Below are positions 35,141 through 43,425 of a DNA stretch of 64,000 nt, piece after piece (position 1 is the stretch's first letter; the number at the start of each line of letters is the position of its first letter). The position numbers and the translations under genes were made by a program. The DNA is from Paenibacillus lignilyticus (GTDB lineage Bacteria > Bacillota > Bacilli > Paenibacillales > Paenibacillaceae). A model generated the notes under the pieces. It did not search any database and was not told the origin of the DNA. It saw only the letters and a program-made list of their open reading frames with translations. The stretch is taken from positions 248,001 through 312,000 of the forward strand of contig NZ_JAGKSP010000004.1 of assembly GCF_017942085.1 (NCBI RefSeq), written 5' to 3'.

Positions 35141-35767
35141 ATGGCCAAACGAAAAGTAAGTAACATGCTGGCTCTAGCCGTCTTATCGCTGCTTAATGAA
35201 CGACCGATGCATCCGTATGAAATCGCCGCCACGATGAAGCAGCGCGGAATACCGGATGTGATCAAGCTCAACAACGGGTCGCTTTATTCGGTCGTGGATT
35301 CGCTGCTGAAGCAAGCGTGGATCGTGCCGCTGGAAACCCAGCGGGAAGGGAAACATCCGGAGCGGACGATTTATGCGCCGACGGATGCCGGCGTTGCGGA
35401 GTTTCACGATTGGATCCGAGAGCTGATTTATGCCCCAGTGAAAGAATATCCTCATTTACCTGTGGCATTATCGTTTATCGGCCATATTTCACCGAAGGAA
35501 ACGGCTGCTCTGCTGGAGCAGCGAATGAACTTCGTGCAGAAAGATATCGTGCAGCGACGTGCGGGGAACGATTATGCGGTTTCGCAAGGACTTGCACGGA
35601 TTTTCATTATTGAGCAGGAGTTTATCGTCAACCAGTTGGAGGCAGAGCTCGCTTGGCTGCGATCGTTTATCCAGGAGATTAAGGATGGCGGCTTGACGAG
35701 GCTGGAGGATGGGGAGCGGGTGTGGATTAATTCGACACCTTTGGATGACGAAGACTCCGATGCATGA
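35141..35767 (+). CDS. PadR family transcriptional repressor
   Basis: A 208-residue PadR protein: an N-terminal winged helix (about 8-85, LAVLSLLNERPMHPYEIAATMKQRG ... NNGSLYSVVDSLLKQAWI) and a C-terminal helical Vir_act_alpha_C-type dimerisation region. The 56-bp gap to the MFS exporter gene and the shared promoter indicate that it represses the exporter until a drug-like ligand binds (family knowledge; ligand unknown). Confidence 0.92.
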   Translation: MAKRKVSNMLALAVLSLLNERPMHPYEIAATMKQRGIPDVIKLNNGSLYSVVDSLLKQAWIVPLETQREGKHPERTIYAPTDAGVAEFHDWIRELIYAPVKEYPHLPVALSFIGHISPKETAALLEQRMNFVQKDIVQRRAGNDYAVSQGLARIFIIEQEFIVNQLEAELAWLRSFIQEIKDGGLTRLEDGERVWINSTPLDDEDSDA

Positions 35768-35822
35768 CGGATGAACCGTCTGGACAGAACAAAGATGCAC
35801 ATAATGGAGGGGAACTACCAAA

Positions 35823-37364
35823 ATGATGGCAAAACGAAGTAACGTAGGCATCGTTGTCGCAGGTTTGCTGCTCGGCATTCTTATGGCATCCATGGACAAC
35901 ACCATCGTAGCTACGGCGATGGGTACGATCGTTCATGACCTCGGCGGCATGGACAAATTTGTATGGGTCACATCCGCTTATATGGTTGCTGAGATGGCGG
36001 GCATGCCGATCTTCGGCAAACTGTCCGATATGTATGGACGCAAACGGTTCTTTATCTTCGGAATATTAACCTTTATGCTCGGTTCCATTCTTTGCGGTAC
36101 CGCGCATTCCATTATCGAGCTTAGTATTTACCGCGCGATTCAAGGGATCGGCGGCGGAGCGCTCGTTCCAATTGCTTTTACCATTATGTTCGATGCCGTG
36201 CCTCTTGAGAGCCGCGGTAAGCTTGGCGGTCTATTCGGCGCCGTGTTCGGTATGTCGAGTATCTTCGGACCGCTTCTCGGTGCGTATATTACAGACTATA
36301 TCGCATGGGAATGGATTTTCTACATCAACCTGCCGCTTGGACTGATTGCTTTCCTTATGATTGCCATCTTCTATAAAGAATCGGTCGAGCATGCCAAGCA
36401 GCGCATCGACTGGGGCGGCGCTTTCACGCTTGTCGGGGGCATCGTGTGCCTTATGTTCGCCCTTGAGCTGGGCGGCAAGAAGTATGCATGGGATTCTTCC
36501 ATGATTCTTGGTTTGTTCGCCGGCTTCGCCGTATTGCTTATCGCCTTCATCATGATTGAACGTAAAGTGTCGGAGCCGATCATTTCGTTCAACATGTTCC
36601 GTAAACGGCTGTATTGGAGCAGTAATGCGATTGCGATGTTCAGCGGCGCGGCGTTCATTACGGCTTCCGTTTACATTCCGATCTTCATTCAAGGCGTGCT
36701 CGGCGGAAAAGCAACGAATGCCGGCATGGTTCTGCTGCCGATGATGCTCGGTACGGTCGTTACGGCGACGGGCGGCGGTTTCTTGATGACGAAGATGACC
36801 TTCCGTTCCATCATGATTCCCACACTCGGGATCTTGGTTGCGGGCAACGTGCTTCTTACGACGCTTGGCGTCGATTCGACGCGGTTTATCGTAACGTTGT
36901 TTATGATTTTGGTCGGTCTTGGTATCGGAGCATCGTTCTCGGTACTTAGCAACGCCGCCATCTACTCCTTCTCCCCAAGGGAACGCGGCGCTGCGAGCGC
37001 AACGCTTAACTTCCTTCGCTCGCTCGGGATGACCATCGGCATTACCGTATTCGGTATCGTCCAAAGTCACGTGATGACGAATAAATTGAAAGACTCCTTC
37101 GCCGGTGCGGGAGGGGACGCAGCGGCATTGCCGCCGGGTCTGGATCTCAGCGATCCGCGTGCCATTCTGACACCGGAAACGAGAGAACAGATCCCAGCTG
37201 ACGTACTGGATAAGATCGTCGCCGCGCTTTCATCTTCGATCACTTACACCTTCATGTGGGCGATCATTCCATCCGTGCTTGCGCTGGCATTCGCCTTCTT
37301 CATGGGACGCCAGAAACTCGACGCCATGGCGGAAAGCAGCGAATACGGCACATCCTCGCATTAA
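35823..37364 (+). CDS. MFS multidrug exporter, DHA2 (14-TMS) family
   Basis: A 513-residue drug:H+ antiporter of the EmrB/QacA family. Motif D1 (MDNTIVATAM) lies in the first span, motif A (GKLSDMYGRKR) in the first loop, and motif C (GAVFGMSSIFGPLLGAYI) in span 5. About fourteen hydrophobic segments fit DHA2. GGAGGGG precedes the tandem ATG ATG at 35823. It is co-transcribed with padR. The substrate is unknown. Confidence 0.93.
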   Translation: MMAKRSNVGIVVAGLLLGILMASMDNTIVATAMGTIVHDLGGMDKFVWVTSAYMVAEMAGMPIFGKLSDMYGRKRFFIFGILTFMLGSILCGTAHSIIELSIYRAIQGIGGGALVPIAFTIMFDAVPLESRGKLGGLFGAVFGMSSIFGPLLGAYITDYIAWEWIFYINLPLGLIAFLMIAIFYKESVEHAKQRIDWGGAFTLVGGIVCLMFALELGGKKYAWDSSMILGLFAGFAVLLIAFIMIERKVSEPIISFNMFRKRLYWSSNAIAMFSGAAFITASVYIPIFIQGVLGGKATNAGMVLLPMMLGTVVTATGGGFLMTKMTFRSIMIPTLGILVAGNVLLTTLGVDSTRFIVTLFMILVGLGIGASFSVLSNAAIYSFSPRERGAASATLNFLRSLGMTIGITVFGIVQSHVMTNKLKDSFAGAGGDAAALPPGLDLSDPRAILTPETREQIPADVLDKIVAALSSSITYTFMWAIIPSVLALAFAFFMGRQKLDAMAESSEYGTSSH

Positions 37365-37372
37365 TGAACAAG

Positions 37373-37419
37373 AGCTGTCACCGAACGCGCAACTCGCGAC
37401 GTTCGAGACAGCTTTTTTT
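37373..37419 (+). terminator. Terminator of padR-MFS
   Basis: AGCTGTC/GACAGCT encloses CGAACG/CGTTCG and is followed by seven T. Confidence 0.85.
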
Positions 37420-37501
37420 ATTTTGCATATGCGGAGGAATCGAACTGGATTAAGATCGCCTCTTCTTGTTCATATTGAATAACAAAGGGAGGCTTTTACC
37501 T

Positions 37502-37936
37502 ATGAACGGCAATCGAATAACGCCCGCGCTGCTGGCTTTCATCCTCATTGCAGCTATTTTCGGACAACGTGCTCAAGCGGAGCCGAGTGCGTCTTCGGAT
37601 AGCAAGCAAGTCACCTACATCGATGAGAGCGACTACGAAGGTGAGATTTTACAATGCGTGAAGCTCATTAACAGGAATATCAATTATATGAACGAAGAGG
37701 ATAATGCCGCCAATAAGGCGATCCTGACATCCGGCTATAAAACCAGAATTAGCGAGTTTACGCCCGGATTCCGAGTATCCGAAGCCAAATTGCGCAACGT
37801 GGGCAAAAATCAATACGGCGAATATGTGGCTTATGTAGACCTGGACAGTAAATTAGAGAAGAAACCGATGATTACGACGATCATGTACGTCTTGAAGCAA
37901 GAGAACAACAAATGGCTGATTGATCAAACCGATTAG
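37502..37936 (+). CDS. Small exported protein of unknown function
   Basis: A 144-residue protein with a type I signal peptide (MNGNRITPALLAFILIAAIFG, cleavage near AQA-EP). The mature part is about 120 residues: YEGEILQCVKLINRNINYMNEEDNAANKAILTSG and a C-terminal VLKQENNKWLID. This resembles NTF2-like or DUF4829-type small exoproteins, but I do not recognise a family with certainty. The start is ATG 37502 behind AAAGGGAGG. It has no evident operon partner. Confidence 0.75.
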   Translation: MNGNRITPALLAFILIAAIFGQRAQAEPSASSDSKQVTYIDESDYEGEILQCVKLINRNINYMNEEDNAANKAILTSGYKTRISEFTPGFRVSEAKLRNVGKNQYGEYVAYVDLDSKLEKKPMITTIMYVLKQENNKWLIDQTD

Positions 37937-38036
37937 CCGACTCGAGTTCTCCGAAATGAATAAAATTCGACTTCACCGACTGACAGTATACTCGCCCTCC
38001 TTCTGGTAAATTGGGACTAAAGGAGGAGGGAGAGAT

Positions 38037-38885
38037 ATGCCCAGCCAAGCAGGTCCGCGCACGAGGGCCGCAATAAATGGACTTCATCCGCTGCCGAACT
38101 CGCCGCCCCAATGGAATTCTACTAAAGTAACGGTACATATCACGGTTGCGCTGGTACTTGCGTTCCTCAGTGCCTGGTATCTGTCTCAAGGCTATAATCT
38201 ATCGGCTGTCATTCTATGCGAGCTCTATATGATCATCGCCATTGGCAAGGGCAAGCTGAACCATCCGCTAGGCATCCTGATTAATGAACGAAACCTCATG
38301 AGTCTGTCCAGGCTGCAGATTACGCTGTGGACGGTGCTCTTCACATCGACTTATTTTACCATCCTTGTAGGAAATCTCGCCCTCCATCCGGAACATCCGC
38401 TGCAGCTCAAGTTTGACTCCACTGTGCTCGCCCTCATGGGCATCAGCAGCGTGTCGGCTATATTTAGTCCCATGATTAACGGAGCGAAGAAAAACCGTGC
38501 GATTGATGACTCGCTTAAGAATCAGCTCGTGCAAAGTGCCGCGGAAGCCTACAACATGAGTGCGCAGGAAATCGAAACAAGCATGCAGGGGACGCTCTAT
38601 GCGAACCCATCTTACAAGGACGCGCAGTTCAGCGATATTTTTGAAGGGGAAGAAATGCAGAACCATGCCTACATCGACATAGCCAAGGTGCAGATGTTCC
38701 TCTTTACCATGATGGCGTTAATGATTTACTCCGTTACGATCTACTCGACTCTGATGACGCAAGGCCTAGATGCGATTGAAAGTTTCCCTGCATTGCCGGA
38801 GGAGCTTATTGGGCTAATCGGAATCAGCAACGGGGGCTATCTGACCAGCAAGATTATTAACTTTACCAAGTCGACGCCAACTTAA
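38037..38885 (+). CDS. Uncharacterised membrane protein
   Basis: A 282-residue protein with about five hydrophobic segments: 32-50, 55-70, 95-115, 128-147 and 219-240. A soluble loop (about 150-215) separates the N-terminal four from the last. LMSLSRLQITLWTVLFTSTYF and the C-terminal LPEELIGLIGISNGGYLTSK look like conserved family signatures, but I cannot name the family or a function. AAAGGAGGAGGGAG stands before ATG 38037. It has its own terminator, so it is a single-gene unit. Confidence 0.8.
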   Translation: MPSQAGPRTRAAINGLHPLPNSPPQWNSTKVTVHITVALVLAFLSAWYLSQGYNLSAVILCELYMIIAIGKGKLNHPLGILINERNLMSLSRLQITLWTVLFTSTYFTILVGNLALHPEHPLQLKFDSTVLALMGISSVSAIFSPMINGAKKNRAIDDSLKNQLVQSAAEAYNMSAQEIETSMQGTLYANPSYKDAQFSDIFEGEEMQNHAYIDIAKVQMFLFTMMALMIYSVTIYSTLMTQGLDAIESFPALPEELIGLIGISNGGYLTSKIINFTKSTPT

Positions 38886-38906
38886 GGTTCCATCACGTAG
38901 TACAGA

Positions 38907-38948
38907 GCCGTTTCTCCAATGCCGACAGGCGGGAGAGGCGGCTTTTTT
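38907..38948 (+). terminator. Terminator of the membrane-protein gene
   Basis: GCCG..TCTCC pairs with GGAGA..CGGC around an inner GCC/GGC hairpin, followed by six T. Confidence 0.8.
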
Positions 38949-39025
38949 GGTGCGGTCGAAAGTTGAAAGCCGTTTACCCAATCTTTCGATGGTCTAAACC
39001 GGTCAATTAGGCCAAATGGCACATC

Positions 39026-39096
39026 TTAACAAATCCTTCACAATACATTAACCGCTGCTTTACAATACCAGCCTCACCATTAACTGCCGTTTTACA
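39026..39096 (+). promoter_or_regulatory. PhoP-box array upstream of the first pst operon
   Basis: Six TTNACA-type hexamers are present. TTAACA, TTCACA, TTAACC and TTTACA begin at 39026, 39037, 39048 and 39059, each exactly 11 bp after the last. A second pair, TTAACT at 39080 and TTTACA at 39091, is again 11 bp apart. In Bacillus, PhoP~P binds TT(A/T/C)ACA direct repeats with this helical period (established). Phosphate-starvation induction of the operon follows as inference. Confidence 0.85.
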
Positions 39097-39105
39097 ATGG
39101 GTACT

Positions 39106-39111
39106 TATAAT
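39106..39111 (+). promoter_or_regulatory. -10 element of the first pst operon
   Basis: A consensus TATAAT lies 9 bp after the last Pho hexamer. There is no separate -35, as is usual for PhoP-activated promoters. Confidence 0.75.
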
Positions 39112-39169
39112 CAGAATTGTACATAACGAAAACGACAATAAACCATTCCAGAAGGGTGATACGAGCTAA

Positions 39170-40561
39170 ATGTCTATGAAAAAAACGCTAATGATTTCCG
39201 CGCTTGCCGCAGCACTGAGTACTTCGGCAGTGAGTGCAGTCTCCGCCGCATCCGTAACAAACGCAACGACGGTAAATATCACAATCAATGACACGGCATT
39301 CCATGTCCGTTCCATCCAAGCAAACAATACCGTGCTTTACGCACTGAGAGATTTGGGAACGGCGGCAGGCGTGCAATTCATGGTCAATGTTAAATCGGGC
39401 GTAACGGCATATTTCAACAACCACGCGATCGAGCTTCATGCAGGTTCGAATGCTGCATTGGTTGACGGAGAGGCAATAAGTTTAGAGCAAGCGGTACAAA
39501 GCGTAAACGGCAGCTATTATGTAGCGCTCGAAGATTTTGTAAGCGCGTTTGGTGTTGATTCCTCGACTGATGCTTCCGGCTTGATCGCAATTGATGCAGT
39601 AGCTAAAGTCCACGCGGATGACATTCGTTGGATAGATGCAGATCGTTTGCTGGCATCCCAATTGACTGAAGAAGGCCGTATCGACTATATCGTTAACGCT
39701 CACACAGGTGCATATACGCAATTGCTGGTTTCCACAGCGGCTTCCGACCTGACTGTAGCTCCTAATGGCAAGCTGGCTGTTTACACAGATGGGGATGGCA
39801 TCGTAAATGTCATCGATCTGACCAGCAAGGTTCCGGCTGCCAAAGCGGTATCGACAGACAACTCCATTAAACCAGAGCTTGTCTGGTCGGCTGACAGCTC
39901 CGCGATCTACTTCCTCCAAGGTGATAAAGGCTCCGTCATCGCGAAGTTGAACGTTGCCGATGGCGTAATTACGAAAGTTTTGGACGACAAAGTGGATTAT
40001 AAATCCGGACTGGCTGTTTCCGCTGACGGCAAGAAGTTCTTCTACACGGTTATCAAGCCGGGCGCCGTAACTGCCGATGCCAACAAACCGGTTGATGATG
40101 ACGATGTGGCAATCGACAACACGGGTACGGAGCCGCAGCTGTACAGCTTTGATTTCTCGGTGAAAGACAGCAAGCCTGTAAAACTGACGACGACAACAGA
40201 TGACAAAGTGTTCGTAGGCGGAGCGGCAGACGGCAGCAAAGCGTTCTACGTAAGCGTTGAAGACAACAAGCCATCTTCGCTCGTAGCCGTGGCACTGGAC
40301 AAAACAGTAACGAAGCTGATCGGCGATAAAGATGTATTGCAAGCTATCGTAGTCGGCGACAAAATTTACGCTCTTGCGGATTCCGCGGACGTAACAAGCG
40401 CTTACGAAGTAAACATCGCTACAGGGGCAGTAACGACGCTTGGCAAACTAGAAGGCAACGTAAGCGAAGTTGTAGCCGCACCCGGAACGCCAATCGCATT
40501 CGTAATCGACGATGCCGTTTATGTGAAGTCGGACAGCGGCCTGAAGAAAGTAACGAACTAA
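39170..40561 (+). CDS. Exported stalk-domain and propeller-like protein heading the Pho operon
   Basis: A 463-residue secreted protein, the first gene after the Pho boxes. A signal peptide (MSMKKTLMISALAAALSTSA, cleavage near VSA-A) is followed by a copper-amine-oxidase-like stalk domain (about 33-145, two halves). A C-terminal region (about 155-463) then has repeated strands such as LVWSADSSAIYFLQGDKGSVIAKLNV and LAVSADGKKFFYTV, typical of a TolB/WD40-like beta propeller. There are no phosphatase motifs and no lipobox. Position predicts expression during phosphate starvation and a cell-surface role, perhaps phosphate capture or sensing (inference). Confidence 0.82.
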   Translation: MSMKKTLMISALAAALSTSAVSAVSAASVTNATTVNITINDTAFHVRSIQANNTVLYALRDLGTAAGVQFMVNVKSGVTAYFNNHAIELHAGSNAALVDGEAISLEQAVQSVNGSYYVALEDFVSAFGVDSSTDASGLIAIDAVAKVHADDIRWIDADRLLASQLTEEGRIDYIVNAHTGAYTQLLVSTAASDLTVAPNGKLAVYTDGDGIVNVIDLTSKVPAAKAVSTDNSIKPELVWSADSSAIYFLQGDKGSVIAKLNVADGVITKVLDDKVDYKSGLAVSADGKKFFYTVIKPGAVTADANKPVDDDDVAIDNTGTEPQLYSFDFSVKDSKPVKLTTTTDDKVFVGGAADGSKAFYVSVEDNKPSSLVAVALDKTVTKLIGDKDVLQAIVVGDKIYALADSADVTSAYEVNIATGAVTTLGKLEGNVSEVVAAPGTPIAFVIDDAVYVKSDSGLKKVTN

Positions 40562-40602
40562 TTCAATCTTAGCGTTCTAAATTGAGAGGAGAACTTCCAC
40601 AG

Positions 40603-41460
40603 ATGAAAACAAAATGGTTTAAAAGCTTAAGCTTCGCCCTTATCGCGCTTACAGTCGCATTCGGTTCCGTATCCGTTGCGAGCGCATCCAGCAAATTGAG
40701 CGGCCGTATCGTTATCAACGGTTCATCGGCGCTTCTGCCGCTGACGCTGCAAGCAGCCAACGAGTTCAAGAAGCTCAACCCGAAAGTCAGAATTTCCGCA
40801 TCGGCTGCAGGTTCCATCACGGGTCCTCAATCGGTACGTAAAGGCATTGCAGACATCGGCGCGGTAGACTGGGATGCAACGAAAGATGTACCTGGTTTCA
40901 AAGCGTTCACAGGTCAAGTTGCCAATAAAGTAGCTGTTATTCCTTTCGCGGCAATCACGAACAGCAATGTAGGCGTAAGCAGCTTGTCCACTGCACAGCT
41001 GCAAGGCATTTTCTCCGGTAAAATCACCAACTGGAAAGAAGTCGGCGGAGCGGATAAAGACATTATCGTGGTCAACCGCGCATTCGGTTCCGGTACGCGC
41101 GTCAACTTCCAAATCAAGGCGCTCAATGGTACGGATTTCATGACAAAAGGCTCCAACTATAAAGAAGTAAAATCGAGCGGCGATATGAAAACTGCCATCG
41201 AAACGACGCCAAACGCAATCGGTTATATCGACCTTGTGTATGTGACAAGCAAAATGACCGCAGTGAAAATCAACAACGTTGCACCGACAGAAGCTAACGT
41301 AATCAACGGTACTTACAAGGTGTGGGGCTACGGCTACTACATGACAAAAGGCCAGCCAACCGGCGCAACGAAAGCGTTCATCGACTACGTACAAAGCAAA
41401 AAGTTCCAAACCGGATCGCTGAAGAAGCTTAAATTTATCCCGATCTCGGCCATGAAATAA
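40603..41460 (+). CDS. pstS: Phosphate-binding protein PstS (non-lipoprotein form)
   Basis: A 285-residue periplasmic-binding-type phosphate receptor. The signal peptide (MKTKWFKSLSFALIALTVAFG, cleavage near ASA-SS) has no cysteine, and I find no cysteine in the whole protein, so it is not lipid-anchored. Binding-site segments are INGSSALLPL (phosphate loop), SAAGSITGPQSV, ADIGAVDWDA, and GSGTR in NRAFGSGTRVNF. ATG 40603 follows AGAGGAG. It is shorter than the second PstS (312 residues). In a Gram-positive cell it would be released or held by another surface component. Confidence 0.92.
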   Translation: MKTKWFKSLSFALIALTVAFGSVSVASASSKLSGRIVINGSSALLPLTLQAANEFKKLNPKVRISASAAGSITGPQSVRKGIADIGAVDWDATKDVPGFKAFTGQVANKVAVIPFAAITNSNVGVSSLSTAQLQGIFSGKITNWKEVGGADKDIIVVNRAFGSGTRVNFQIKALNGTDFMTKGSNYKEVKSSGDMKTAIETTPNAIGYIDLVYVTSKMTAVKINNVAPTEANVINGTYKVWGYGYYMTKGQPTGATKAFIDYVQSKKFQTGSLKKLKFIPISAMK

Positions 41461-41469
41461 GATGCAGCG

Positions 41470-41507
41470 GAGCCGGCTTATCGCATTAGCAACTGCGAGG
41501 CCGGCTC
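41470..41507 (+). other. Intercistronic hairpin between pstS and pstC
   Basis: GAGCCGGC pairs with GCCGGCTC, and an inner TCGCA/TGCGA extends the stem. There is no T-run, so it is not a normal terminator. Its position fits an mRNA-stabilising or partial-attenuation element that raises PstS over the permeases. Confidence 0.6.
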
Positions 41508-41539
41508 TAACTTTGAACACTTGAAAGGAGAGCAGCGTC

Positions 41540-42487
41540 ATGAGCATGATTGACATCCCTGTGTCCAGCGAATTGGGACGTAGCCTTGAACATTCATCGG
41601 GTCGCAAATTCAGCCGCAAAGCACGGCTTTCGTTCTATAACCGTACGTTCCGCATCATCTGTATCGCAAGTGCTGTCTTCGTATGTGTCATTCTATTCTC
41701 GATTTTGTTTCTGATGGGCCGCACGGGCGTACTGACGTTCGAGACGGTTTCCGTGAAAGATTTCTTCTTCTCTACGGAATGGGTACCTGAGAATGATCAA
41801 TACGGCGCATTTATCTTTATTTTCGGTACGTTCGCCTTAACACTGCTGACAATGGTGATTTCCGTACCGCTGTCTGTCATAATTGCAATTTTCTTATCCG
41901 AAATGACGCCGGCATGGCTGAAGACGATGCTGCGTCCAGTACTTGATTTGCTCGTCGGTATTCCTTCTGTCGTTTATGGTTTTCTGGGTATGACCGTTCT
42001 CATTCCAATGCTTCGTACCGTAACAGGAACGAATATGGGCGATGGCATTCTGGCCGCAGCTATCGTGCTCACCATTATGACGTTGCCGACCATCAGCCGG
42101 ATCACGGACGATTCCATCGTAGCGGTTCCGAAGAAATTCCGGGATGCTTCCTATGCCCTAGGCTCCACCAGGTTCCAAACGATTGTCAGAGTCGTACTCC
42201 CTGCCGCGAAAAGCGGTATCCTGTATGCCGTCATTCTGGGCATGGCACGTGCGATCGGCGAAACGATGGCCGTCGTTATGGTTATCGGCAATACCCCTCA
42301 GCTGGCGGATGCACTGTTCAAGCCGACGGCTGTATTGACGAGTAATATCGTCATGCAAATCGCGAATGTCCCGTTTGATTCCGCATGGAACTACGCGCTA
42401 TATATGATGGGCTTTATCCTGCTCATTATCTCGCTCCTCATGATCGTAATCGTAAGGCTATTCCAAGGCAGAGGAGTGAAATCATAA
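41540..42487 (+). CDS. pstC: Phosphate ABC transporter permease PstC
   Basis: A 315-residue membrane permease. Six spans follow a polar N-terminus, and the EAA loop reads FRDASYALGSTRFQTIVRVVLPAAKSGI. The conserved LLVGIPSVVYGFLG and ARAIGETMAV segments are those of PstC. AAAGGAGAG precedes ATG 41540. PstC pairs with PstA (next gene) to form the channel of the high-affinity phosphate importer. Confidence 0.95.
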   Translation: MSMIDIPVSSELGRSLEHSSGRKFSRKARLSFYNRTFRIICIASAVFVCVILFSILFLMGRTGVLTFETVSVKDFFFSTEWVPENDQYGAFIFIFGTFALTLLTMVISVPLSVIIAIFLSEMTPAWLKTMLRPVLDLLVGIPSVVYGFLGMTVLIPMLRTVTGTNMGDGILAAAIVLTIMTLPTISRITDDSIVAVPKKFRDASYALGSTRFQTIVRVVLPAAKSGILYAVILGMARAIGETMAVVMVIGNTPQLADALFKPTAVLTSNIVMQIANVPFDSAWNYALYMMGFILLIISLLMIVIVRLFQGRGVKS

Positions 42488-42489
42488 CG

Positions 42490-43389
42490 ATGAGTAATGG
42501 CAAAGGAACATCGGTTCCGAATCCGTTTGAGGCAGGCAAAGGATTCAATCACCTGAGCAACAGGCTATTTACCTCAGTGGTGTGGATTATCGGGATGTGC
42601 ACCATTCTGTTTATATGCGGATTGTTATTTCTAATCTTGCAGAAAGGGCTGCCGGAGCTCGACTGGGGCTTCTTGTACGGGCTGCCGAGTGAGATTGACG
42701 AAGGCGGCGGTATCGGGCCGTTAATCTTCAATTCGTTCTATGTGCTTGCGATTTCACTTGTGATTTCAATCCCGCTCGGGATGGCAGCCGGTATTTACTT
42801 GGCTGAGTTCGCGCCTGCCACGAAGTTTATCGCCTTTATTCGGATTTGCGTGGAAGGACTCGCTTCCGTGCCTTCGATTATTTTCGGTCTGTTCGGTATC
42901 GCATTGTTCGTGGAAGCATTCGATATTGGGCTTACGATCATTGGCGGTGCCGTCAGCTTGGCTTTCTTGAACCTGCCGGTGCTGACCCGGGTAACGGAAG
43001 AAGCGATTCGTGCGGTACCGAAGGAAATGAAGCATGCATCGTTCGCGCTCGGAAGCACGCATCTGCAAACGATCCGCAGCGTCCTTATTCCGGTTGCATT
43101 GAACGGGATTATTACCGGTATCTGTCTGACCGCGGGCCGCGCCTTCGGAGAGAGTGCCGTTATCATCCTGACTGCCGGTGTATCTTCCTCCGGCGAAATG
43201 TGGGATTTTAGCCTGTTTTCCCCGGGTGCCACGCTTGCGGTTCACCTTTGGTATGTACAATCGGAAGCCATCGTCCCTGATGCGCAGCTTATTGCGGAGA
43301 AAGCGGCTGCCGTTCTTGTCTTCGTCGTTCTGCTCATTAATATCGTCTTCCGTTTGCCGCTGTGGCTGAATGCGCGCAGAACACGTTAA
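42490..43389 (+). CDS. pstA: Phosphate ABC transporter permease PstA
   Basis: A 299-residue permease with six spans. SVPSIIFGLFGIALF and an EAA loop, MKHASFALGSTHLQTIRSVLIPVAL, are clear. AGAGGAG lies inside the end of pstC, and ATG 42490 is 2 bp after the pstC stop, so the genes are coupled. It is about 300 residues, as usual for PstA. Confidence 0.95.
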   Translation: MSNGKGTSVPNPFEAGKGFNHLSNRLFTSVVWIIGMCTILFICGLLFLILQKGLPELDWGFLYGLPSEIDEGGGIGPLIFNSFYVLAISLVISIPLGMAAGIYLAEFAPATKFIAFIRICVEGLASVPSIIFGLFGIALFVEAFDIGLTIIGGAVSLAFLNLPVLTRVTEEAIRAVPKEMKHASFALGSTHLQTIRSVLIPVALNGIITGICLTAGRAFGESAVIILTAGVSSSGEMWDFSLFSPGATLAVHLWYVQSEAIVPDAQLIAEKAAAVLVFVVLLINIVFRLPLWLNARRTR

Positions 43390-43425
43390 ACCAGCAAGCT
43401 TGCCGAATTGAAAGGAGAGATATGC

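Noticed and set aside
39482..40342. A 286-codon antisense frame opposite the stalk/propeller gene
   Set aside because: It has no ribosome site or recognisable domain; the sense gene has a signal peptide, a ribosome site and a Pho promoter.
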